A DNA stretch of 64,000 nt, taken from positions 17,193,302-17,257,301 of the forward strand of contig CM023534.1 of assembly GCA_013350335.1 (NCBI GenBank), given 5' to 3'. Positions 11,284 through 21,389 of this stretch are shown one piece after another. The notes under the pieces were generated by a model. The model had not been told where the DNA came from, did not search any database, and saw only the letters and a list, made by a program, of their open reading frames with translations. The stretch is from Chimonanthus salicifolius. Its lineage: Eukaryota > Streptophyta > Magnoliopsida > Laurales > Calycanthaceae. A program made the position numbers and the translations under genes. Numbering within the stretch: position 1 is the first letter of the stretch; each line of letters starts with the position of its first letter.

Positions 11284-12320
11284 TGGGGCTGTTGGTTAGG
11301 CCTGCGAACTGGGCCAATTGACGGGCCTGATCTGTATACTGGGCCGGCAAACAGGGCTTGATCTGGCCGGGCCTGCGGACTGGGCAGACTGGGCAGACTG
11401 GGCCTGGTTCAGCTGGGCCGGGCCGGGATGGCTCGCAACCTAGGCCAACTGACGGGCCTGTTGTGTGTAGACTGGGCCGGCAGACTGGGCCGGAGCGGGC
11501 TGGGCCTGTGGACAAGGTCACTGTGAGACCAGAAGATGCAGGGCGGCAACGCCGGAGCTGAAGCCGACGATCTGAAGAGGGCCAGCCGGAAGGTTGGCAG
11601 GGCTGAGAAGGAAGAAGAAGGGTGTACCGCGGCCGTCGGTTGGGATTTGACGGAAGGCCCGGCACACAGATCTCGCAAATCGGGAAATCAGATCGGCGAT
11701 GGGAGCGGCAGCGCTCTGTCTCCCCCTTTCTGGAAAAAAAAAATCGGTGACTGATCTGATGCGGTTGGCTGATGCCCGATCTGGTATGCAACCGATGAGT
11801 CGGGTTCGGCTGCGACTGCTCCACGTCCGGCTGAGATCGGAACAGGCGGAAACCCTGTTGTTGTGTTGGTTCTGCCGGCAGATCTGCTCAACCCGTGACC
11901 AGAGATCTGGATACGAGTGGCTGCCGGATGTGAGCAAATCGAGCTGCTGCTGCGGAATCGTGAGCGGGTGAAGGGCAGATCGGTGAACGGCGATGGGGCA
12001 GACGACGAGAGAGAGGAAGGCAGGAGGCGGACGCGGACAGGCGGTGGGATGCAGATCTGTCGCCGGTGGCTGCTGGTGTCCGGCTGAATCTCCACTGCGA
12101 TGATGATGGGATGAAAACCGCTCGCCGGCGCCGGTCACGTCGATACCTCTGTTCAGATCGGGAACGGGAACAGTAGAGTGGGCAGGGAAGGGAAAGGGCA
12201 GGGAAAGGTAACAGTAAATCGGCCGATGCCGCTGGGTGTGTTTTTTTTTTTTTTTTTTTTCTTCCTTTGTTCTGAGGTCTGACGTGCAGAAAAAAAAAAA
12301 AAAAATTAATGATGATCGAA
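11284..12320 (-). other. Long GC-rich leader of the copia element
   Basis: About 1 kb between the primer binding site and the gag start, unusually long for copia and clearly more GC-rich than the surroundings. On the plus strand 11300-11520 carries nine TGGGC repeats (GGCCCA on the element strand). Near the 5' end a T run (12241-12260) faces an A run (12290-12305). Several overlapping open frames (up to about 200 codons) exist because of the composition; none has a recognisable domain. Confidence 0.7.
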
Positions 12321-12337
12321 CTAGGCTCTTGATGCCA
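12321..12337 (-). other. Primer binding site of the copia element
   Basis: Directly inside the 5' LTR the element strand reads TGGCATCAAGAGCCTAG, close to the TGGTATCAGAGCC used by plant copia elements to pair with initiator tRNA-Met, with one substitution and one extra A. Confidence 0.75.
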
Positions 12338-12519
12338 TGTCAGAAATAAAAATAGAGACAAATATGTTCTCTCAATGTTGTGAGGAGAGAGACCCTGATT
12401 CACTGTATATATAGGAAAAGATGAATTACAAATAAGGAAGTCAATTTAATTACAAGGTAACCCCAATATTGAAGATGGGGAAAGTTCTATTCTAGGAATG
12501 TATAACAGCTCATTTGACA
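12338..12519 (-). repeat. 5' LTR of the copia element
   Basis: 182 bp, matching the other LTR by eye. It contains CTGTATATATAGG (plus strand), whose reverse complement could act as a TATA box for the element. The right target duplication GATTC is at 12520-12524. Confidence 0.95.
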
Positions 12520-12700
12520 GATTCAATAAATACAATAAAATTTACTAAAGGAATAAAACACCATGTGAAAACTAACAATTATTGTGAGAGAAATTAAGAA
12601 TCTATATATAGGTCTAGAGGTGTCTTTCAAGTAGGTTAGGCATAACCCTAAGAGAGGTAAAATAATTACCTCTTGTCGTCAAAGGGCTTTCAATTTATGT
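12520..12700 (+). pseudogene. RNase H-like coding remnant, right half
   Basis: After the copia element the interrupted frame resumes as GAT-TCA-ATA and reads DSINTIKFTKG, which continues the LIIEGDS of the left half as in intact RNase H-like domains. Farther on, another frame reads VREIKNLYIGLEVSFK, then a stop and VRHNPKRG, like the end of such domains (VSFKHVRREAN in intact copies). At least one frameshift and one stop are present. Confidence 0.55.
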
Positions 12701-13134
12701 TTGAGAGGAAAAACTAGAGATTTTCTTGCATCGAAATTACTCTATTTTTTCTCTCCTTTACCCCTCATCCAAGTGAAGCCTAAAAGTCCACAGTGAGTGA
12801 TGGGTATGTTTTGAAAATACAAATTTTGGAAGAGGGGTCTAAAGTTGATTCAATTAAATATCATTGCATGGTGACATGCATTGTACAGATGATGCATGAT
12901 ACCTTGACTGTGTATCAATAGTATGTAATTAAATTAATTATATATAAATAACAATTGAAATGAAACGTATTTGATAATAGAAGATTATACAATATAATCT
13001 AATCGGGTATTTGAGACCCTGTCGAGATATTGTGGGATATTTTTCTGCATCTGGTAACTATAGTTGGCACCTATGTGACCCGTCAGTTTGTGGGGTTGGG
13101 TTGGGGCACTGAAAGTGCAGGAGTGCCGTCCCTA
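12701..13134. other. Intergenic, nothing recognised
   Basis: AT-rich. No gene or repeat recognised, apart from CTA at 13132-13134, the probable target duplication of the next element. Confidence 0.5.
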
Positions 13135-15055
13135 GGCTGCGTTTGGATGGCGGGTGAGGGGGGTAACCCCCCGTTACCCCTTGTTACGTGGTAACAAGGG
13201 GAGAGGGGTAAAAATTCAAAATTTTACCCCTCTTATCTCCCTTTTCAATACCTCCATGTGGCAAGGGGTATTCAAGAATGAATACCCCTCCTTACCCCTC
13301 CTCTTGCTCATGATTTTTTTTTTTTTACATTTTATTTATTTATTTATTTTGTTGAGTACTTGGCTTTTATTTTTTTTAAAAGCACTCCATTATTTCCATT
13401 TGATAAATTTTATATCACCAAATAACAAATTATATTTTTTTATGAAGAGATATGAAGAATTTTTTTATTCATTTATTGAAATTTAAAATAATAATAGTAG
13501 TTTTTTATTTTTTAAGGAAACCTTTCCCCTATTTATCCCGTGCCTTCATCTATTTTTCAATTATATATTATATAATTTTCTGAAACGTATTTGTCAAAAT
13601 GTTCTATTTTTAAGGGGTGATTCTGTCGAAATTTCGATAGGATCTCAAAACTCTGAAAATTTTGAGATTTATGATAATCTCTTTCAGGGTAATTAACAAT
13701 TTATTCTATTCGAAGATTATTTTAAAAATGTGTCAACATTTTCAACATGATGCATTTGGGTGAGGGGTAAATTTTTACAGGAGTTACACTTGAGTAAGGG
13801 TAAACTGACATATTAACAATTTTATGAGAATTAATAATTTTATTAAATCTACATAATATAAAAATAAAATTTCTGCAACATTTTCAACGTGATGCATTTG
13901 GATGAGGGGTAAATTTTTACAGAGGTTACCCTTGAGCAGGGGTAATTGTACGTAGGGGTAAACTGACATATTAATAATTTTATGAGAATTAATAATTTTA
14001 TTAAATATATATAATATAAAAATAAAATTTCTGCAACATTTTCAATGTGATGCATTTGGGTGAGGGGTAAATTTTTACAGGGGTTACCCTTGAGCAGGGG
14101 TAATTGTACGTAGGGGTAAACTGACATATTAATAATTTTATTAAATCTATATAATATAAAAATAAAATTTCTGCAACATTTTCAACATGATGCACTTGGA
14201 TGAGGGGTAAATTTTTACATGAGTTACCTTTGAGCAGGGGTAATTGTACGTAGGGGTAAACTGACATATTAACAATTTTATGAGAATTAATAATTTTATT
14301 AAATCTACATAATATAAAAATAAAATTTGTGCAACATTTTCAATGTGATGGATTTGGGTGAGGGGTAAAATTTTACAGAGGTTACCCTTGAGCATGGGTA
14401 ATTGTACGTAGGGGTAAACTGACATATTAACAATTTTATGAGAATTAATAAGTTTATTAAATCTATATAATATAAAAATAAATTTTCTGTAACATTTTCA
14501 AAGTGATGCATTTGGGTGAGGGGTAAATTTTTATAGGGGTTACCCTTTAATAGGGGTAAACTGACATATTAACAATTTTATGAGAATTAATATTTTTATT
14601 AAATTCATATAATATAAAAAATAATAATTATAATTTTTATGAAGAGATATGTTGATATTTTTTATTTATTTATTGGGATTTAAAATAGTAATATCAAAAA
14701 AATCTTTATTTATATTTTTAATATTAGAATGCAAGTGTTCATTTTAAATTATAATTATGAAAAATAATTTATAAAAATTAGATAATATTATTATAAATTA
14801 TATTATTAAAATTTACTTCATAAATATTATTTAATAATTATATTTTATAAAAAAATAAAAAAATATTAATATATCAGGTTACCCTTTCTTTTAATTAGCA
14901 AATAAGATTTTTTACCTTTAGACTAAGGTTTTACTTTACGACTACAATTACCAAATAAGATAACGATAATCCCACTTCAAAGATCACCTCTATTCAAAGA
15001 TAACCCCTATTGAGAGATAACTCCTATAAAAATTACCCCCCAACGAAACGCAGCC
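13135..15055. mobile_element. PIF/Harbinger-like inverted-repeat element with internal tandem array
   Basis: Left end GGCTGCGTTTGGATGGCGGG and right end CCAACGAAACGCAGCC are an imperfect terminal inverted repeat. CTA occurs on both sides (13132-13134, 15056-15058), a 3-bp duplication as for PIF/Harbinger, although that group prefers TTA or TAA. The GGCTG...TTTGG start also resembles Tourist-type ends. Subterminal zones are rich in GGGGTAA and TTACCCC in both orientations. No transposase frame is present, so it is non-autonomous. Superfamily is inference. Confidence 0.65.
13735..14640. repeat. Six tandem repeats of 140-158 bp inside the Harbinger-like element
   Basis: Units begin around TGATGCATTTGGGTGAGG at 13748, 13890, 14048, 14188, 14346 and 14504 (spacings 142, 158, 140, 158, 158). 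The short units lack either the GGGGTAATTGTACG segment or the GAGAATTAATAATTTT segment. Each unit has the order TTTGGGTGAGGGGTAA, GGTTACCCTTGAG, GGGTAAACTGACATATTAA, AT-rich spacer, CTGCAACATTTTCAA. Minus-strand open frames repeated here (MSVYPYVQLP...) are by-products of the array. Confidence 0.9.
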
Positions 15056-15058
15056 CTA

Positions 15059-17590
15059 CTTGTGAATTGTTATAAGACACGAATCGTTATAAAACACTAA
15101 AGACAAGGACGAACCATGCTGAAGGCGGCGTAGCCCGAGACATTTCAGAGTCTCCTCGAGCCTTGAACTCTGTACATATTCAAGGCTGGAGGATAGGATC
15201 GATTATGTTGCTCAATAAGGACCGGACATTACATCATCCAAACTCTATTTGATCATCCATTCATCTCCAGTTAAGATTTTGAAAGATCAAACAATTAATA
15301 GTAAAAATAAAGATAATTTTGTATGAATTTCAATTTAAAGTGAGATGAGTCAAAATTGATTCAAATTGAATAAAGATCATTTTAATCTTTGATTTAGTAT
15401 TTAAAACTAAATTAGATAAACATCTAGCTCTGACAAAGATAAGTAAAATGGGCATTGTTTGAAGCAAGATTGAATTCTATGAGTACAGTAGTGTTTACAA
15501 AGATTCAAATTGATTGCCGAGTAGGTTATCACTAAATTATTTTCAAGTATTTTTTTAATTCATAGTAATTAAGGAAAAAAAAACAACTGCTCTCAATTCT
15601 GCACTGAAATTTTTGAAATAATCGTAAACTAAGATTTTAAGAATTGATTCAATATTGTATTTTTACTAAACACTTAACTCCTTTTCAATGATAAATAGTC
15701 ATTTTTCTCATTTTGGTCTTCTAATTTTAATCAATTTTTCAATTGTAAAACGCTATCGAGACTTATTTAATGAGATTTTCTATCAAGACATATCGTTTAA
15801 TGGGTCTTGGAGTTTATATAGTTGGTGTAATATAAGGAAGACTATATTAGTAGGTTGTATATGAAATTTCATGTCAATCGAATAATTTTATCTTTTGATT
15901 TCAACTTTTTTAAAATTAATTATTTATATTCATCAAAATTTAAATATTAAAATTATATAGTTGAATTATCAATTAATAGTGAAATTTTATATACTTTAAT
16001 CATCTATCAAATAAATCTAATGATGTGGAATTCCTTAACCACTTGATGGTTTGTCTCAGTAAACATGTCTCGCTCCTTTTCAATTTATCTCAATGAAATG
16101 GAAGATAAAAAAAAAAATTTCTCAAAATAGTGTCCGGATTAATTTCTCAAGATTTTTGTGCTTAATATCTTCTCATTTGAATTTATGCATTTGGAGCCAC
16201 ATGGATTTTTAGTACCATTGGAAATCATTATTTTAGTGAGCTAATGTCATGGATGGACCATGCCGGAAATTGGTTATACATCTTGGAAGTCTCCAGTCCT
16301 CCAGTCCTTTGAATAAGTCGTAAGAAAAAGCAAGACTATGGCACCGCAGATATTTAATGGGTCGATGGGTGGCTGAGTACAAAATTCCAGCGATATTTGA
16401 AAATTTTGACTGTTTTTTTTTTAAATATGAATCGATATTTTAAAACATATAATTTCGACTTCAGTTTAAATAATAAAGTGTTAATTAAAATATTGGGTTT
16501 TAGTCAAATTTTCATTTTAATCAAAATTTATAATTAAGGTGGCTGGTGGGTGTGTGGAGGTGTTGTGGTTTTAGAAGGTAAGACCTACTTATAAAAAATA
16601 CATTTAAATAGTTGAATAAATTAATTATGAATTCTTTCAAACTCTTGAAAATGAAGTGTATTAATTCTTAACTTTTCAGATTAAAATAAAACTTTTCAAT
16701 AAATATTTTTCTTTATAATACTCTATTCAATGGTTAAAATGCATGAAATGGACATAAAAAAAAGTTTAAATCTAAGCTTAAAAAATAATTTCAACGGTCA
16801 AAATTTATCATGAAGTGGACCTCGCATAGGACTCTTGAGTCTTGACCATGAATCTAAGGAGGGATATTGAAAACACTTGGATAGTTAGATAGATGATCAT
16901 GAGATTCACGAAATATTATTGTGAAGTACTCCCTTCGCAGTGGAGGTACAATAATATCCTAATATGCTCAAAATCAATAGCAAATCTCATGTACTAAGTT
17001 AAGTGAGTAAGAATAGAAATTTTCATCATCAATCATAAACCATCTCTACCTATAAAGTGTGTATTAATATTTTTCATCAAATATAATTCTTTTTTTTATT
17101 ATTAGCTCAGTAAAAATAGAACTATCTTCTAAGATTGGATAAAATACAGAACTCTTTTAGAAGAAGGTCTGCGTGTGATCTGTCTTGAAGTATAAGAAGA
17201 AGTTCAATGGAAATGTTTATTTAATATTATTAATCAATATAAATAAATTATTAAAATAAGATTTATTTTTTTAGATTTATGCATAATTTAAAAATTATAA
17301 AATAAATGGCAATAGAAGTAAAGAGTAGAATGTCTAAATATATTCTACAAAGAAAATTTTAATAATTACAATAAAAACAAGTAAATAGCAAAAGTGAGTT
17401 AAAGCATTGGAAATCGTTGAAACGGTTGCTGTTTTAAGAAATGGAATCGATAAAGATGCGGAGTACGGTGGGATAGGTAGGCTTACCTCTGACACCTTTC
17501 TACGTGGCCTGCAAGAATAGGATTCTTCTGCCGCATCACTTCATCTCGCGATAAATCCAATTCATCTCAATTCTCATCTGGAAATTGAAT
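15059..17590. other. Intergenic, nothing recognised
   Basis: AT-rich with many homopolymer runs. I found no convincing open frame, RNA gene or repeat family here. Confidence 0.5.
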
Positions 17591-17591
17591 T

Positions 17592-17633
<42 letters not shown>
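17591..17633. repeat. (CT)n microsatellite
   Basis: About twenty TC units in a row. It lies in a slightly less AT-rich patch (17500-17700) that looks leader-like, but no coding exon follows on either strand. Confidence 0.9.
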
Positions 17634-17636
<3 letters not shown>

Positions 17637-20600
17637 CCTAAAATCAGAATCGTGTTGTGGGGACAGAGAGAGACAGGAAGGGAAGCAGAAGTACTTCACT
17701 AACAAAGACAAGATGATATTTATTATTATTATTATTATAATAGGAAGATAGATATTATAAATAAATTATTTTAATGTGAAAAGATAAACTAACAGAAGCA
17801 GAGGTCCTTTCAATTTTCTCTTTGATTTTGCTCTGGATTTTAAAAGAAAGGAGTTAAATATTCTACTGGTCTTTACTGCCCTTCTACGCATGTGGATTGT
17901 GGAAATGAAATGAAACTTCTGCTGTTTTCGGCTTCCACCAAAGTGGCACAGGTGTGCCAAATCTAGGCCTCTCTATGCAGGCTCCACACCTTTGCTAGAA
18001 AAATTTGATGATCAAATCTTCCATTGATTCAATTCTGTCTGCATTCGCTTGAATAGTCCGTCGTCATACGAATCAGTGTAACTGCTAATTTGATTGTTTT
18101 TTGTTACACACATATTTGAATACAACAATGAGACAGAGATGAAATACTAAGAGTTGAACAAGATTGCACTCAAATTGTATTAAGAAAATAGTCATGGAGT
18201 CTCAACCCATGACATAGTATTCTTTTTTTGTTTTTTGCAATTATTGTGAATTAGTATGCAAATGCTATATTTTATAAAATTAATATATACAAAGAAACAG
18301 TTCCATGTAAAAAATAACTACATTAAGTTCATATATTATCATTCATTTAAAAGTGTATATTCTAAATTTTTAAATTTTATATAACGTATGATCATACTTT
18401 GATTAAGTCTATGCAAATATCGCAATTTTATAGGAAGACTCAAAAACTAATAGGGCTTAAATGAGCTCAATTGTAGATCCATTTTAGCTAAATGATTCAA
18501 TAATAATTTGTTGAAAATTAAAAAGAATTGAACTAAAAATAGCTAAAATAGTTAATATTTGGCCAATGACAAAAGTCATGAAAAATACACATGTGGTGGT
18601 TGAGCAGAAATTTGAAAGAGCTTTGCTCTGAAATTACTTCGTTGAGCCATCTCAAGTCTCTACCATTCGATTGGTTGTGACTTGTGATTCTCAATCTGTT
18701 TTTTTTATTATTATTTCAATAAGAAAACTCCAAACATGTTCCTTTCTGTCTAAATACCAATAGATAGTGCTAAGCCCATTGAAACAATCTTTATTTCAAT
18801 ATATTATCATAAAAAATTATCTCGATCGAATTGATCAAATCATGTCTTTAAAAGTTTAAAAAATTAATTAAAACTAATAATTTTTTTGAGAAATTTAAAA
18901 TTATGACTTAAAAGAATTAAGCAATTCTAGTGGAACGAGTACACCCAACATATTTGGTATTAGAAATTGTTTAAGTGTTGAATTGGAATAGTATGCTATA
19001 ATTTTATTAAAATTTCATATTAATTCAAGTTGTTATTTTGGAAAGATGGTTGGTTGAAAAGAATACAGTCAATATAGGTGACCAAGACAGGATTTATTTC
19101 TCTTTTTCAAATCAAGAGTCGATGTATTTTTTGGTTGCTTTGGTTGAGAAATTCCCAAACCAGCGTCTGAAAAAAAAAATATTTAAGATTTTTTTTATAG
19201 AATAATGAATTAGGCCATTGTTATTTTAGTTTTAGGTGGAACTTTCAATTTTGCTATGATTATTTGTATTATATCCGCCGATATATATCGGTTTTTTTAA
19301 CATTTATATTGTATCGGTCGATATCTGATATATATCGCCGATATCGATTGATATTTTTATTAAAAAAAAAATAGAAGAAAAAAATTTATCGGTCGATGTT
19401 GAAATTTATACTCTGAATGAGATAATACATTTATTTTGAATATTTTGAGTAATTGAGGAACGAGCACGATTGCCACTAACTTACTAAGACTCCATGATCC
19501 ATATAATATTTTTCCCACGAGCAAAATTATTTTGGGGATAATATGGCCTGAAGATAGAATTAATTAATAATTTTTTTAATGATAGATTAGAAATTCATTC
19601 AAAAGAAGGGGATTCGAAAGAAATACAGAAATAAACCATAGATCCGGCCAGGCAATACGGGTAAAAAATAGGATGACAGATAATCTCAATTAACTAAGTG
19701 CTTTGGGGATTTTTTTTTTGTTTAAATGGTGATTAAAATATCAACTAATATGTATCGAAATTTCCAACATCCTTGTTCTTATTGACTCTCTTTCTTTGTC
19801 GTCCACTGACCTGGCAATTGATTGGGTTGGAGTCGAGCTTTATTTGATTTGAGTCTATTCGGATTCTAATCTATTCTCAGTTTTTCTTTAACAGGTGTAG
19901 TTAGTTCAGGTCTATTTTGGATTGGGTCGATTTACTCATTTACTTAAAAAAAAACTAAAAAGACTTTTCTAACATGACAGATATCAAGACTACCCGTTAA
20001 ATATGAGTGTCATAGTTGAAATATTGAAGATTCATTATAAATATATTAACATATTCATAAAAGGAAGGAGTTGTTGAAGCTCTCTGCTTCTCTTCATTCT
20101 TTATTTTAAGAGATTCTGTGGTTGAACAAACCATTCTACGTATGCGATAGAATAGAAATATGAGACGAGTGTACGTTGACCATGAACATTAATTATTCTA
20201 TACAGTGCATCAATTGAAGGGGTTAGGATTTAAATAATCTCTCTCTTAAAAAATAGATGACAACAAGTTGATTGAGATGAGAACTGACAGCAACATTTTC
20301 GTATATAAAATGATAATCAAGCTCGATATGTTTAGTCCGAACATAGAATATAAGATTTACAGCTATGTACATGGCACTGAGATTATCCTAGAGAAATAGT
20401 GTCGGAGAAGTGGGGGGAAAACCAAGCTCTTGTAATAAAGTTTTATATTCAGATAGTATTTGTAGAGGTATATGCAAGGGCCCAGTTGTCACGCCTCGAC
20501 CCTTGGGCACGTGACTAGGTGAATGGGAAATCACCTAATTTTTTTTCTCAAATTCTAATTTCAATACTCGTTAGTTAAACGGTCGAAAACAGTATTTGGG

Positions 20601-21062
20601 TCACTTGTTCAGTGATCAAACCATGATCAGTCATAAAAGCACTCTAGGTTGATTTTTTTCCCATAGTTCTCTCATAAAAACCATGATGAGGGAGAGGATG
20701 GGGAGGGAGAGGATGGGTCTGATGGAGGTCAAAGTAGGTAACAGGAAAGGAGGACTGATCGTTGAAGGCATTGAGATAAAGCCTGTTGTATAGGTGATTT
20801 CTTGAGGTGAACGATATTTACACATAGTTTCTTTAGTTCAATACTCGTCCAACTCCTGCATGCCACTTTTCATGGGGTTACTCTCCATCGACTAAACTGG
20901 GAGATTTAAACGTGCTCGTGGGATTAGTTTCACCTCTAATATGTCTATATAAAAATAATGTTTATGTAGAATGTCCTATACTAGTAGGACCAAAAAACCA
21001 CATTGGTTTAATGATCAAAACCATTTAGAATGAAGCTTGGAAATGAAAAGCTGGCATAGTTT
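17634..21062. other. Intergenic with low-complexity and possible LTR debris
   Basis: At 19270-19400 there are short units such as CCGATATATATCGG and TCGGTCGATAT, similar in style to the patch near 5.7 kb. At about 20487 TGTCACGCCTCGACCC resembles the start of some plant LTRs, but no matching second end was found. Nothing else recognised. Confidence 0.4.
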
Positions 21063-21389
21063 TGTTGGGTTTTGGCTCAAAAGGCTTCTTGGGCCAAGTT
21101 GGTTTATGTCAGGCCCACTGGAACTAGTTGGCCCAGTAGTGTTGTGGCCCAACAATATATATTGTCTCTTCTCTTAAGGTTTGTTAGACTGTGCTGTTCT
21201 TTCATGAGATTGAGAGGGAGATATAGAAGAGGGTAGAGATACCTTGTAACCTTTCCTCATAGTAGATTATTGATGCACGTCCCATGGACGTAGGCTGGTT
21301 TTGACCGAATCACGTAAAAATTTCTGCTCTTGTTAGTTCTTATGTGATTGTTTGATTTGTGATTTGGTTTTGTGTGGATCTGTCCCACA
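21063..21389 (+). mobile_element. Solo copia-type LTR, plus orientation
   Basis: Starts TGTTGGGTTTTGGCTCAAAA and ends GTCCCACA. The 3' part has the layout of many plant copia LTRs: GTAACCTTTCCTCATAGTAG, then GCACGTCCCATGGACGTAGG and CCGAATCACGTAAA. It is related to the LTR at 31828-32316, with the same start and the same GTGGACGTAG/ACGTAAA block. No polyprotein or partner LTR lies nearby. A convincing target duplication was not found. Confidence 0.6.

Larger units (their letters stand above)
6766..12519 (-). mobile_element. Ty1/copia LTR retrotransposon, nearly intact
   Basis: Complete element on the minus strand: 5' LTR 12338-12519, primer binding site, about 1 kb leader, gag-pol 11283-6955, polypurine tract, 3' LTR 6766-6947. 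Each LTR is 182 bp, starts TGTCA and ends TGACA, and I saw no difference between them by eye. A perfect 5-bp target duplication GATTC flanks it (6761-6765 and 12520-12524). Domain order protease, integrase, reverse transcriptase, RNase H defines copia rather than gypsy. Short LTRs suggest an Ale/Retrofit-like lineage, which is inference. Matching LTRs imply recent insertion; one nonsense codon in pol probably makes this copy non-autonomous. Confidence 0.95.

Noticed and set aside
11273..12403. Several open frames of 70-206 codons in both strands of the copia leader
   Set aside because: High GC content lengthens chance frames. None shows a domain, and they lie between the primer binding site and gag.
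13784..14511. Five overlapping minus-strand frames of 61-92 codons with similar peptides
   Set aside because: They repeat because the DNA is a tandem array. The reading frames are cut by the unit-length variation and none has family signals.
20487..20940. LTR starting TGTCACGCCTCGACCC
   Set aside because: The start is suggestive, but no matching end, partner or target duplication was found, so it is mentioned only as possible debris.
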